Source: Bidens hawaiensis (lineage: Eukaryota > Streptophyta > Magnoliopsida > Asterales > Asteraceae). Taken from it: a stretch of 64,000 nucleotides of DNA. The stretch spans positions 534,773 through 598,772 of the forward strand of contig JAIQDT010001663.1 of the NCBI GenBank assembly GCA_021521415.1, read 5' to 3'. Position numbers and translations under genes: made by a program. Position 1 is the stretch's first letter. Each line of letters starts with the position of its first letter. Positions 34,404 through 46,959 of the stretch are shown piece by piece. The notes under the pieces are model-generated. The model was not told the origin of the DNA. It saw only the letters and a list, made by a program, of their open reading frames with translations, and searched no databases.

Positions 34404-34535
34404 TTTTAACGGTAAATGGTACTCCTATTCTACCATACAACGATAAATTTATTAGCATTTTCTCATGTTTGAACCTGGAACCTCTTCATTAAAAAAAACA
34501 TACGTCTCTACCAATTTGGATTAGTCACTTATTAA
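34404..34535 (-). mobile_element. tRNA-derived SINE-like unit
   Basis: On the minus strand, an A-box-like TTGGTAGAGACGTATG and a B box (AGGTTCAAACATG) are spaced as in pol III promoters. They are followed downstream by an AT-rich body and an A-rich tail (GTTAAAAAAAC). No target duplication was identified. Confidence 0.45.
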
Positions 34536-34630
34536 CAATCTAATACCATGTTGGGTCTTGTATTCCGAGAATTTTTCTATTAATCGGTGCCAATCATTTT
34601 GAAATCATCTATGTTCATCATCCAATAATT

Positions 34631-35556
34631 TCAGAAATCCTTAAGCAATTTCCGAACCTGTTCCAGTGTGACAAACAACACGATTGTAAACGGTCCCTGT
34701 CTTGATATTGTAGGAATGAACCCTTTGTAAAGTGCCATAACACCTTCGGTCCTTACGGTTTGCAACGCGCAATCAGTTGCACCTGCATAAGGTGGGGCCA
34801 TTCCCGGCTCCACCTTCATATTCATAACCCGAGTCTTGATCACATCAATTGGGTTCGTGACCACTGCAGCCACAAACCCTGCAGCAAAGCTCGCTGTCAC
34901 GTGGGTCCTGAGCCCATCCTCCATCACACCCTTATCCAATATCGTCTCCTTAATCTGATCATACGATGCCAACTGCGAGGCAGTTACCAACATGGCGCGG
35001 TTCACCGTAAGAGACGAACCGCGCCACAAACTACCAATCCCCTCGTTTTTCGCCATTTGCGATATAGCGTCCACCACGCTTTTATAATTCCTACGCTGTA
35101 AAGCGGGTAGCCTTCCATCCGCCTGCATGCGAACCATTGCCACGTCAGCCGGGTTCCCCACAGCCGCCCCGATCCCACCCGCGATCAACCCGGCACCAAT
35201 CTTCTTCCACAACCGCATATTTCCGGTCTCAGGATCGGTCCATTTCTTCTTCATCATATCGTAAAGTCCCATCCGGGTAGTCGAATAAAGTGTCTGACGG
35301 AGAACTGTGGCGGATACGCCCGAGAACAGCGCTGCTGCCCCGTCTTGCTGGATGATCCGCATCCCGACCGTAACGGCCCCACACGTTGGGGCCCGGGGAC
35401 TGGGATGCTGGCACCCAGTTGTGCGGGTGCAGCAGCACGGACGGGGGCGTTTTCGCCTTGTAGTTGCATCCGGACCTTGATGAGATCAAGCGGGTGGGTT
35501 GAACATCCGGCAACTATTGATGCTATACCACCTTCAACAAATCCTTTCAATCCCAT
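34631..35556 (-). CDS. DIC: mitochondrial dicarboxylate carrier (DIC/PUMP4-6 type), one-base frameshift
   Basis: Single-exon gene, as in Arabidopsis DIC genes. It starts MGLKGFVEGGIASIVAGCST at 35556 and ends EQVRKLLKDF at 34631. All three carrier signatures are present: HPLDLIKVRMQ, NPADVAMVRMQ and NPIDVIKTRVM. This gives a tripartite six-helix inner-membrane exchanger of dicarboxylates such as malate. The frame breaks between about residues 50 and 65. The minus strand has GTGTGGGGCC (C run 35377-35380 on the plus strand), where one more G would read RVGAVTVGMRIIQQDG and give 308 residues, the usual length. It may be a sequencing slip in a homopolymer or a real null allele. As written, the downstream frame starts at Met 35362 (243 residues) and lacks the first helix pair. 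Confidence 0.85.
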
Positions 35557-35699
35557 TGTCTGAGCAACTGAATTGGAAAATGGTTAATGCGGATGGATTG
35601 AATCGATTAGGGTTTATGTGGATGGAGAAGGAGATTGGATTTGAGGATGTTTGATCTACGAAACAGGCGTTACAAAGGGAAGTTGAACAAGTAAGTAAA

Positions 35700-35711
35700 C
35701 ATATATAAAAA
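35700..35711 (-). promoter_or_regulatory. TATA-like box upstream of the dicarboxylate carrier
   Basis: TTTTTATATATG on the minus strand, about 145 bp upstream of the ATG at 35556. Confidence 0.35.
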
Positions 35712-35739
35712 GGACATAGTAAAACGCATTTCACAAACT

Positions 35740-36659
35740 TTACGCAATGTTTGTCAAATACGATAATTTAATGGACTGACTAAAATATAGACATTATTAT
35801 GGTCTAGTTCGTTAGTTGTGACAAAAATTTGGAATTATATGAATTATGTAAAAAAAACAATATAAAATTTTAATTATGAATGATTCATCATGTCACCGTC
35901 ATGAGCATGTGCTGTATCTTTCAAGGATACGTCAAGTATTTTTCAAGGCCTTTAAAGTAGTAACACACGTTAAGTTAATTTTCAAGGATAAGTTTTTAGA
36001 TTTTTAACCTTCTTTTTCCTAACGTGCAAGGAGAGTGCGTGGTAACTTCATAGTGCACAAAAATAAAAAGGTTTTTGATTGCAATATGTAAAATAAACGT
36101 GTTGTGTTTGAATTGTTTAGTTCAAATGTTTATAGTGTTTAACTAAACATGTAGTCATGTAAACACACTTAACTCATTTATTACGACCCGTTAACATGTT
36201 TAACACGTTTACTACTTGATTACAACCCATATATCTGTTTGACTTGTTTAGATAGATGATCATTTTCATGTTACACGATTTAAATGTGTTTAAGTTTAGT
36301 TTGATGATTTTTGACAAACATATATATATGAATTGGGATTCAACGGTTTAACTAAAACTCATAGTGTGTCATCTCTTTTAACTCGTTTAGATAAATAAAT
36401 TAAAAGGTTGTGTTCTTAAAGGTTCAATCTACTAATCAGCCAAGATTATCAACCTTTATTTATCTCCTTTTCTCTATATGTCATTATATTAACTTTTTTA
36501 TTATTAAATCACGGGTGCACCAATGAAGAAGGAAGATCTCTTAATTAGTGTGATCTTGAAAGTGATTATGTAATAAACAACTAAAATAAAATAACCACTT
36601 GCAAACGTGTTGGATAAGATAATATATAAATATGTTCTAGTGTTTTGAACATGTAGTAA
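35740..36659. other. AT-rich intergenic DNA
   Basis: Nothing recognised beyond AACATGTTTAAC-type low-complexity runs at about 36100-36330. Confidence 0.5.
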
Positions 36660-36688
36660 CTAGTTTTATACCCGTCCGTTGGACGGGT
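36660..36688 (-). mobile_element. Helitron 3' end (hairpin + CTAG)
   Basis: The perfect hairpin ACCCGTCC-GTT-GGACGGGT (36670-36688) is followed on the minus strand by a TATAAAA spacer and CTAG (36663-36660), then T. No 5' end was located downstream. Confidence 0.6.
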
Positions 36689-36699
36689 AATTTATTGTT

Positions 36700-38280
36700 A
36701 TAAATTATAAACTCTTTTATTTATTTCAACAAACACACATAAAAAATAAAGAAAAATATCAAAGTAGAATATAGCATCTACACTAACAGTGCAATTATAT
36801 GAAAATGTAGCAGTCTAAAAACTCAAACATACATTACTTGTTGAAGAATAATGTTCTTTTATAGGACGGGTTCATGAATAGTAACTATGTTGCATTAGGT
36901 GGTTCAAATATAATCATCAATTTAGCACCAAATAGATACAAACTGTTAACATCAACTCACATATTTCATTTCAACATAGCAACTGGACTGCGCTATGTTT
37001 ACACTTTAAAATCAAAGAGAATAAAATATGGTGTTCGTAACTTGTTATTACCCTAATACCACACCACTGCTCAGTTCTTGTTAGTCAAAATGATTTTAAG
37101 CATACATTTAACTTGATAACCCATTCAAAAAGTAATATACTTCAAGATGGCCAATAGCCACGAAACAATTAATACAAAGATTGAACGCCCAATATCTATT
37201 ATAAATACATTTACTTCCCCCTTTTCATGATAATCCAACCCAATAAAATTTGTATACACTCGAAAATGACTCACAACCAAACGGTACTATCTTTCTTTTT
37301 CGGTAAGGGAAAGAACCTGAAAAAATTATAATTTGAACATCAAAAGCTACAAATAAAAGGGTTATTTAATCCTGTCCGGACATGTCCCCAAGTAAAATCA
37401 ACAACCACCGAATCACTAAAAAGGGATCCTAAACAAACATAAAATACCCTATCCATCTCATATATACCCTAAATTCACACTCATTACGAATAATATTGAC
37501 AGCTCTATTATGCCAAACTCCTAATATAATTCTCTTCACATTCTTTAGCCAAATATAGTTTTCAGTTCTGCCTTCACGAATATTCTTCTAATTCATCATC
37601 TGACCCCATTTTGGACTTTGTAGTCAACAACATCCAAGGCTCATACCAAAACTGATTTACTATTCTGAGTGTGACCTCAATTTATGCCATCAACATGATT
37701 CAAAAATAGCCTACACACAATGATTGAAAAACTTGTTTTAACCCAAACAAAATAGATTCATTTAAAACAACCTATTTTTCATAACCCGTTTTGACCCGTT
37801 ACCCCGTCCAACCTAACCTGCTCGTTTTGCCAGGCTTATATATGGCCATTGAGTACCGCAAGCAGGAAAAATTGTTCGTTTTACAGTTACTAACAGAATT
37901 AGCAATAATTACTATATTCATTAAAAAAAAACAGAAAAATCCCCTTGTTTTAGAGAACTTCGCCTTAAAATACTGCTTGTGAATGTGAACAATAGAACTG
38001 TCATTCGGGTATAAATCCACCTGGTAATATTGTACACAAAAACTCTTTTTAGAATTGAAGCATTAGAAAAAACTTATTTTTGCATTTCAAAAACTATATC
38101 ACCATGGTTCATTTTAGTACCTTAATTTTAAATCAACTAATTTTGCTTTTTAGCTTTAGAATTTGACATAGAATACTTGACAGTTTAATTTGTTACAAAT
38201 AACACATTTTAATAAATTAAAGTAAAAAACAAATGGGTTAAACGGGTTAACCCATGAGTTGATCAGGTTAACATGACCTG
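36700..38280. other. AT-rich intergenic DNA
   Basis: No recognisable gene. Contains CCCGTTTTGACCCGTTACC-type strings at 37780-37810 and similar at 38230-38290 that recur as degenerate repeats elsewhere in the window. Confidence 0.4.
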
Positions 38281-38343
38281 CTCAGCTAAATAGGGTCGCG
38301 AGTTTAACCCCAAAGATCCATATATAGACTAATGGAAGTTGAA

Positions 38344-38640
38344 AAAAGGCCCGTATGAACTTACGAGGTGATACTGTCTGTGATCGTTCCCTTTTATTAT
38401 TTCTCCTACACGGGCCACCGATGGTCCTGAGTTCCCTGCATTTTCCTTCGGGGCTGGAATTGCAGCCCATAGGTGGGTTAAGGAGCTTAGGTACTCCAAA
38501 TGGCTTAATGTCATTTCTGTATGCATACACAAAAATAAATCAATTAAGTTTATATATATATATATAAGTTAATTAAAAAGCACCTCAGCATCAACATTAT
38601 TTCTAATCCCTCCAGAAGTTTTCACATCCTCAGAGCCTAG
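38344..38640 (-). pseudogene. possible exon relics of an unidentified gene
   Basis: Two minus-strand stretches look exon-like. 38636-38583 reads GSEDVKTSGGIRNNVDAE and is followed by GTGC. About 38530-38365 reads PFGVPKLLNPPMGCNSSPEG and is followed by a GTAAG donor. The join at the nearest acceptor gives a stop. I do not recognise the protein. Confidence 0.2.
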
Positions 38641-39031
38641 ATGAAAACAAATGATCCAAATTAGCATAGTAAATTACATCCTTATGTGGTTATGAATAAA
38701 TTCAAAGAGAAGAAATTACACCAAAATGAGAGAACTGATGAAGACCATCGTGCAGACAACTGTTTTGACTGATGGAGAGCATTAGACTGCATCAATTAAG
38801 ATTTATAACTATCATCAAGCAAATATTTCTTCGTTAAACATTCAGAATAATCTAATATAGCATATGATGCTATACTTATACATTATAACCACGAAAACTG
38901 ACAGAAGAACCTTGAGAGAAGCATCCAATGATGACGGAATTGAAGGAATCGGAGGGGAAAAACAAATGATTGAAACAACGCTACAAGTAATTATGAAATC
39001 CAAAATCAAACCAACAAAAGTAAGTTTCATA

Positions 39032-39101
39032 CTGCGCAGACGTCTCTCTTCAAGGTGAGTCTTGCGGGTCCAACTGAGCTCTGCTGGGACCTACCTCTTC
39101 A
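39032..39101 (-). repeat. 70-bp fragment of the Tat-like LTR
   Basis: Matches the outer 70 bp of the LTR at 21986-22055 (GGTGAGTCTTGCGGGTCCAA and CTGCTGGGACCTACCTCTTCA) with a few differences. The outer TG end is intact at 39101 and the fragment breaks off at 39032. Confidence 0.75.
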
Positions 39102-40448
39102 GTTTCCCAATTCCTCTATTCACTAATATGAAATCGACGACCGAGTTCAGTATCCCTAGAAAATATTTGGCTCTGCTCGATTGGGGATTATGAAGTCGCT
39201 GAGAGAGCTTTGGTGACGGTAGGAGTTCATAACGGGGGAGGATTAAAAGTTGGATATTTTAGATTAACCCATTTTACTGTTTTTTTTAGAGGGAACAATA
39301 ATATATATATAATAACAATAAGATATTCGCCGATTAAAATTAATCATTTATTACGTATTCAAATTAAAAATCAGTCATTTTCAGCAATAAAAGCTGTTTG
39401 TTATGTTTTAAGTCGCATTAATAAAATAATTCATTTCATAAGACTCCCTAATTAAATATATTTATTTTATGAAGTGTTACTGTAGTATGTCATAGACAAA
39501 ATGAGGACATTTATTATTAGTGTAGAAGGATAACCATGGTTAACCATGACATGCTCACTTATATTTAGTTCAATAGCAAGAAATTAATGTTCCTGCTCAA
39601 AATTTTCAAAGGGTCAAGAAAGGACGATGACATGTCTATATTTCACTTGGTCCATATGATTTAGGGGTGTTTGGGATTCCTTATTTAACCTTCTTATAAC
39701 TTATATAACTTAGGGTGGACGGTGTGAGACTACGGGTACCCCCGAGAAGTACTAACATCGCAGGGAACACCGCCGCCACCCTCCAAAAACATTCCGCCGG
39801 GTCTGTCTGAGGGGTTGCATCCCCCGTAGCCTTTACCCAAATATAGCCGTTCAACGGATATAATTCCCCCCAATCTCCTAAATTTCAAATTAAATATCCT
39901 CATTTTTTTATTTAAAATCCCACTTCTTCTAAAATACATAATACTTCCTAGTTCCTACTCATGTTTCACTTACTTCCTACCATACGCTTAACCATTTCAT
40001 CAACCAAATCTTTACATATGGACTTATGGAGCAATCAAATCCCCAATGAATTGCGTCATGAATATGGAGCCATGAAGAAGTAGCGTTAGCTAAGGTTTGG
40101 GTCTATGTTTCCAAAGACATGGTGGAGCAACAAACACGGGTTTTTGGCCACGAGTTTGAAACTATTTTGTTTCAGAGGGAGGATCAGACGACTGTACACA
40201 GCATCAAGTGTGTTCGAAATGGAGACATATGGTCGGATAAATTAACGCTCGTGATAACGACGCGTTTGATGTGTTCTCACGATTCATGTAATTCAATTTT
40301 ACCTACCTGATCTCACTTGTACCTACAAGGCCTCAGTAACCCTTAGCCGAACAAACCTGTTACCCCAACACCCGAAAACCATATCGAGTAACCCGAAACC
40401 AATCCCGATCAACACCCGTACCAAAGAAAAACGATTCCGGTTTTCCAC
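39102..40448. other. 5' flank of the IMPACT/YigZ gene
   Basis: AT-rich spacer plus a GC-richer stretch at 39710-40330, with a GGGGTGTTTGGGATTCC string at 39664. Short frames here are broken; no function assigned. Confidence 0.35.
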
Positions 40449-43400
40449 TTGAAGAGGTGTCTCCAAATGCGGGCATCGAATTTGATATCACCTTACCACT
40501 GCTACCTCCACAACCACCACCATTACCATTACCATTACCGCATCTCTTCATCTCTAATCCTTGTTAGATCAATGGCCACCGCAACCACCAGCCGTAACAC
40601 TAACACCGGCGGTGCTTTCACCACGATCGCAGAGACAATCAGCTTGGAGCGTGAAATCAAAAAGAGCAAATTCATCGCTATTGCCGGTCATATCCCCGAT
40701 GAGCGTTCTGCCCAATCTTTCCTATCCGAGGTATCCATATTATAATTCCGTTGCTCCAGTATGTAAATTGCCTAATTTTGTGTTCAAAATTAGGGCTTTA
40801 TAATAATAATAATAATAATAGCTGAATACGAAATTATTACTGATGCTAATTAAGATTGAGGGAAAGTTATTGATCATTGAAAGCAATTTGATGCTAGAAA
40901 ACAGCTTTTTGATTATTGGAAGACACGGTAATTAATTTATCAGTTAATTGATTCAAAATTGACATTTAGTGAATAAGCCATTTTAGTTTCGTATTATTAA
41001 GCTTATTATGTTTGTAAGTAATTAGTAGCTTCCATATATACAGACGCTTTCAGGTTAAATATTTTGAATTTGAGTTGAACAGACAAATTAGGACTGTGTA
41101 AGAGCATGTTTGGGATTGAGTTTGAAAAATGCTTATTGGCTTATTGATGTTTTTGAAAAGCCAATGTGTTTGGCAATCACAAAAATCTTTCCTAATTAAG
41201 TTTTTTGAAATGGTCCAAAAGTAGTTTTTCAAAAGCCCCAAATCCTGGCTTTTCAAAATGGCTTTTTGAAAAAGCAAATAAGCTAATAAGCATTTTTCAA
41301 ACTCAATCCCAAACACCCCCTAAATACGGCGAATTGATATGTTATATACTCAAAAAAATGCATGTTGTTTGCCTCCGGATACAACATACATGCACAAAAT
41401 GGTTGCACCTATTCACTGATAACCTTCAAGTTATGAGATTGCTGGTTATTTTTTCTTAATTATTATCATATATCTTTGAAGTTCTTTTTCTATAAGCTTA
41501 TGGGATAGGACAATAGGTATACTACTGCTACTTTTATGATCTATGCATTTCATTTTTGGCTAAAGTGAGAGGAAAACATTGATAGAGTTAAGTGACACTA
41601 TTATTATTATATTAGCTGTAGTAACTTCTGTTAGCTTGTTATATGATTTGCTTTGGTGCTGTACGTTAAACATTTTGATTTCATCTTATATTAATGTGTA
41701 GGTTCAAGATCCACGCGCAACTCATAATTGCTGGGCTTATAAGGTATATCATATGTGTGTGTGCTTATGATAATGCATTCATGTTAAAAAGTGCTCATGA
41801 TTTGTTTTCTTGAACTCTAGGTTGGAAATCAGTATCGAAGTAATGATGATGGTGAGCCATCTGGTACCGCTGGGAAACCGATACATTCTGCTATTGAAAA
41901 TTCAGGATTAGATAGAGTGATGGTTGTTGTCATTAGGTAAATATTATCTCATGTTCACTTTCCATCATCTACTTCATTAAAAATAGTTAGCGTTCTTATC
42001 ACTTTAACTGAGGAAAATAATGTGGGACTTGTTCTTCTGCTACATTTGGTTATATTTCATTTATAATAACATAATATAATACGTTGTTTGTTAATTTTTT
42101 AGGCATTTTGGAGGGATCAAACTAGGTACCGGAGGATTAGTCAGGGCATATGGTGGAGTTGCAACTGAATGCTTGAAAAATGCCCCTACGCGATTAATTA
42201 AATCTCAAGTAATATTCTTTAGCAGTTGTTTTGATTGTATGGATTCATTTGTGAGCTTTCCTGATTCTTTTGTTTCTTTTCCTGCCATAAGTTGGTCAAA
42301 TACAATTTTTTTTTAATCTTATCGGAGTTTGGTATCTTCAAAAAGATTTTTTTCGGTTGTGATTGCTGAACGCGGCAAGTTGTTTCAAAAGTCCAAACTG
42401 TATTTGGTAAAATTCTGTTAAAACTGTACTCAGAAAAATTAGTTGTATGTTTAACCTTAGATTAAGCACTGTTAAGTTTAGCTAACCTAGTTAGATTATG
42501 CTTCATGTTTAAACTGCCATATCACATTTATATTTAAAATAATAGATCTTATAAGATATCAAAACACGTCATGTTTCACAGCCTGTGAATTCTTGTGTTT
42601 AAATTTTTTTTCCCCAAACTGTATTTGACAAATTGTAAACACTTCTAGCATATCATACTAGGAACACTTTTTCCGTAATTGTGTTTCACGAATCTTGAAT
42701 ACATTTTGCAAGTTGTGAAACTTATTCCTAATTTTCTTATCTCCTAGTTAAATGTAAACCCTTGTTGATAAGTTGCATATGTTTTTGCTAATCTTTGAAG
42801 CACTTTTTCAGCAAATCTTTGGCCCCTTTGATCAATAAAAATTAAATCTTGAATTTTTATTTTTATTTTTAAACCATAGTAAAAATCTCCAAAATTGTCA
42901 AATATGATTTGTGACAAGGAGTTCAAGATATGATTTTCGAAATGTTCAAGATTTGCCAGATATATTAAGCACAAGAGTTAAAAATACAATTTGGAGCAAA
43001 TATTTGGGCAGTAGAACATAATCTTCATGGATTAACTAAACATTGCAGTGGTAAATCTTGGGGCAAAAAGCCAAAAATGTTAAAAGAGTTTTCCAAGTAC
43101 AATGATTTATTGGGATATGTGATTCAATGGTTGTTTTATTAAACAACTTTGTTAAAAATCGTAAATTATTAATCTGGACTATTATCAATAATATGTGTTC
43201 TCATATAAGACCTTATGTTACAGGTTCCTATGGGCGTTGAGGTTACTTTCGATCTTTTGGGGGTCGTTTACCATCAGGTTAGGTTATAAACTTGATGTTC
43301 TAGCAGTAAATACTTAAACTTGTTTATAATTTTATATATTTATGTATAATAACCTCGTGGTTGGTAATTTACAGTTGCAGACATTCAAAGCTGAGGATAT

Positions 43401-43533
43401 TAGTCAAGATTATGAGACTGGGAAAGATGGCATAACAATGGTAACTTTTAAAATTAGTTTTGACCAAGCTGAAGCATTAGAGGAAGCTTTGAAAACCAAT
43501 TGCAGTAGAGATCTTGTATTTTACAAGCACTGA
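40449..43533 (+). CDS. IMPACT/YigZ family (UPF0029) protein, 6 exons
   Basis: Exons 40449-40730, 41702-41743, 41821-41936, 42103-42208, 43224-43277 and 43375-43533 join in frame to 252 residues. From Met42 (40572) the length is 211, close to bacterial YigZ, so translation may start there. The first 41 residues are a His/Tyr-rich extension that could be a targeting peptide. Core motifs: [42 protein letters not shown] (the family signature) and [24 protein letters not shown]-terminal ferredoxin-like domain follows ([20 protein letters not shown]). Eukaryotic IMPACT proteins act in translation control through GCN1/GCN2, but plant single-domain members like this have no settled role. Intron 1 contains a Tourist-type MITE. 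The gene looks intact. Confidence 0.88.
41102..41320. mobile_element. Tourist-like MITE in intron 1 of the IMPACT/YigZ gene
   Basis: Long inverted termini of about 43 bp: GAGCATGTTTGGGATTGAGT.. at 41102 and ..ACTCAATCCCAAACACCCCC ending at 41320. TAA flanks it at 41099-41101 and 41321-41323. The TWA duplication assigns it to PIF/Harbinger. Confidence 0.85.
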
Positions 43534-45553
43534 TGAATAGAATGGGTTGGAAACAGCCATATAGAAGTTAGTGTCATATTTTTTTTGGGTTTTCTGTATA
43601 TACACGAGACATTTTATATTTGGCTACAATTTTACTAGTCATTTACTCCTTTCTATACTTTTTTAAGTTCAATTTTACGTCAATTATAACGATTCTAGGG
43701 AACTGAAATCCTTCTATTTAATGCACTGAACTTAGAAAAAAAAACTCGTGTTAAGGACAAACAACGACATCTTTTCGATGTTGGATACACCGTGATAAAA
43801 AGAGAATGGTTGTGGTAGCCGGTATCCAGACAATTAGAACACCATAATGAACAATTTACCAACAAGTTCTAAATTAGTCATTGCCCGAACTCTCCAAAAT
43901 TTTCAATTAGTAGAAGGGAATTCATTTTTTTATGCAACAGGTAACACATCTCTGGCAAATATGATACTGCTTACTCCCAGCCATTGTCAACCAAAAAATC
44001 ATCCACATGGCCTATGTTGATTGTAGATATTTATGAATGTCAAATAGTGAAATTTTTAAAAAGTTAAATGAGTGTTCGAGTAATACATATTTAATCAAAA
44101 TTGTTATTCAAGTGATTTTCTATTTGTTAAATAGGTAACTTTTATTTTGATTTTCCATTCATACTACATTAACACCGGCTAGGTGTGCTGTATAGTATAT
44201 ACTTGTTCAAGACTATTTGATTTGGGGGTTCTAAGGAGGCACTACCCCCTAACCCCCTGGTGGGATCCAAGAGGCAACGCTAGTGTCGGGTTTTCATTGA
44301 TGAAAAGTTGCGTGGAAATGGCCATAACAATGGCAAATAGGCATAAGTAGTAACTAAACTGATCATCGATAGCAGCTTGGTTATCGGTGGTTATTTGCTC
44401 AACGGTAACTGAGTTATTGCCTGTAGAATTTTCGCATATATAATTGTCCAATAGTAGATAATTATTATAACTATCTACTCTTAACCGTCAATTGAGCTTC
44501 GTATTGATTCACCCTATATATAAAGAAAATCTTTTGGTCTGTTTACGACTTCGTTTTCATTCAATACGCTCAAAATACTTTGATATGAACATGATTGAGG
44601 ACGCTATCCATGACGCATTTGAAATACGAAAATGGGTAACGTCGATTTTGATGTTCTATTAATTTAATATTTTTCTATGAAAGGATAAAGACATTTAACC
44701 ATCCATATATATTTACCCAAGCAAGGAGTTGTCGGTTCAAAGAGGGTGAATACAATCCATCCATCAAACTCGACAAAGTGTGTCTGTTTTTTTTTCTGAC
44801 ACCAAGATTCTGTGTGGAGTTTACAAGACAGTGAACCAAGTAGACAGCATAGTGAAAGGTACTTATTATAGGCTCGTGAACCCATGCATGCATCTGGCTG
44901 TTGCAAAGTACCCAAATTGGATGTGGTTGTAGTCTAATTACAAGCACATGGGTCGAACGTACGTGGTGGATCCCTAAATATAATCACATATTATGAGTTT
45001 ATTAGTTGTCTTTTGGAGAAAAAATAAATAAAATTGTCCATGTATGTATACAGTAATACAACATCCTTTCTGTCGAAAACTACTTGAAACAATAGATCAT
45101 AATTCATATATCATACATAAGAGACGATAAATGGTTATCATTATTGGCCCAACATAGTTGTTAAGAATATGTCTAATGGATCGCGATATGTAATGAACTA
45201 CATGCAAGATAATCAACAATCAAAGATCGGAGAACAGGACAAAGTCCGAACATTAAAGCATTAAATACACACACCATAGTAGGCGGTGTGCTTGTACAAC
45301 CCGAAAATGTGACTATGTGAGAAAGCATTGCATATGCGACGAATTATATAAAACTAATAAACTCTAATCATCGACATTATTCATCAGATCATACCATGAG
45401 CGACTCGTGCGAAGACTTATATGTAACTGAACAAACTCTAATATATTTTCGGTAATGAGCTTAACTTCAAACCGGAAAGAATCCAACAAACACGCGTAAA
45501 AACCCTTTCACATTATAAATTATAATTCCTCAAAAACCATTCAAAAACCAATA
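43534..45553. other. intergenic DNA between the YigZ and bHLH genes
   Basis: The two genes converge here. Apart from probable 3' UTRs there is AT-rich DNA and a short C-rich foldback at 44243-44262 (ACCCCCTAACCCCCTGG). Frames at 44242-44947 have no motif I recognise. Confidence 0.45.
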
Positions 45554-46808
45554 TTAGACACAATTTGAAGAGCGTGGTCTTTTGTTTCTAGGAGGATCCA
45601 CGAACGATGCACGGTTAGTAACCGTCTTTAACGCTCTTCTTAGCTCGTGTAACCCTTGGTCTCTTGTTACTGCCAAGACTTGAACCCATAACACATATTT
45701 TATTCTTCCACCCAATGTCCCTAATTCTGTCCGTACTAAGTTACCTTGTACCATGTCCAATGCTCTTGTTAACTCCGCTATGAGTTCAGGCCTATCTTCA
45801 CAACAAATACTCACCTTTATCATTATCTTTTGGGTACTAGAATCTTCCCCAACGTATGTCAACTGAAGTTCATCATTCTCACTTGGAATCACATAGTATT
45901 CATAGTTTCCTGCTGTGTTGTCGCTTTGATCCAAACCCGTTGATTCCAATTCCGAGGTTATTGTCTTTAACTCCTTCACTCGCCGTACTACCTCCGCTAG
46001 TAATGAAGCTTTATCTGACTGCCAAAAATAAAAATGTTGCAATCAACATGACTTTTGTGATCAAAATGTCTTTTTTTTTTTTTTATTTCAAAAGTTTACA
46101 AGCAAAATAGAAAGATATATGTACTTTGGTTTGGTTTTAATTATCAAATACAAAAGATATGAATTAATTAGTTCCATTTCAAGTCAATGTATATAACCTA
46201 CACATGTATAGGTGAGGTATAAGTTTTTGAGAAAAAAACATATAGAAGGTTAGTTTGGTAGTTGTACATATAATCTAAGTGTTTATACGTAGGAAGCACG
46301 ACATTTAAATACCATGAGCAATGGATAAAAAATTAAAATATTTTAACTTTTTTTATCACGTGTAAAAAGAAAAAAATAAACAATGGAAAAACGAAATGAC
46401 AAAAGCACTATGGAATGGTTATGTTAAATAGGAGGTTAGGTGTTCAAACCCTTACAGCATACAAAAATTTAGTTGTTTAAAAAAGTTACTAAAAATGTCA
46501 TATTTTCAAACATGGTTTTAAATAATAAAACGAGTAAAACAAATATGGAAAGTGGGTAGTACTTTGACGGTATTGGGTAGGATGCTACGGAGGGTGGCAA
46601 GGTGGCCATTGATCCTCTTCCTTCGTCTCCGTTCCGCCTCGCTGTGTCTGTAACAAGCGGCTGCCGCTCTCGCCTCCGCAGCTGCCGCCACCTTCGCCTC
46701 CTCGTTTGCTGAAAAGTTTTCTACTCCATGATTGTTGTATACCAAGTTTCTTATGATACCTGAACAATCACTGAACTCATACCCGTAACTTGGTAAAAAC
46801 TGCATCAT
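45554..46808 (-). CDS. bHLH transcription factor with ACT-like C-terminus (AtbHLH30/32/106/107 type)
   Basis: Two exons, 46808-46563 and 46018-45554, with a 544-bp phase-0 intron inside the HLH, give 236 residues. Residues about 38-50 are an Ala-rich run. The basic region RHSEAERRRRKRINGHLATL carries the H-E-R triad for E-box/G-box contact, and the HLH continues LRSILPNTVK|SDKASLLAEVVRRVKEL across the splice. Residues about 140-225 form an ACT-like dimerisation domain (IMIKVSICCEDRPELIAELT.. and RIKYVLWVQVLA). The C-terminus is basic (NKRPRSS). This layout and length match the small group containing Arabidopsis bHLH106/107, nuclear regulators linked to abiotic stress. Targets cannot be read from the sequence. 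The gene looks intact. Confidence 0.88.
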
Positions 46809-46893
46809 TATTTGAATTCTAAAAGAGAATTGTAATTAAATTAAGTTAAGTTAGTCGAAATGGATGAGTTGAGTTCATGAGTTCATGGATTGA

Positions 46894-46901
46894 TTTATAT
46901 A
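46894..46901 (-). promoter_or_regulatory. TATA box of the bHLH gene
   Basis: TATATAAA on the minus strand, about 90 bp upstream of the ATG at 46808. An ACGT core (GACACGTCAT) lies about 60 bp farther upstream, near 46953. Confidence 0.5.
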
Positions 46902-46959
46902 ATGTAGGTTAGAGTGATAGTGTGAATGTGAGTTCTATTTAGGGTCAATATGGACACGT

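Noticed and set aside
34760..35101. 113-codon plus-strand frame over the carrier gene
   Set aside because: Shadow of the minus-strand dicarboxylate carrier.
44226..44300. C-rich ACCCCCTAACCCCCTGG stretch as an organelle insertion or CRISPR-like repeat
   Set aside because: Only a single short foldback, no repeat series and no organelle gene beside it.
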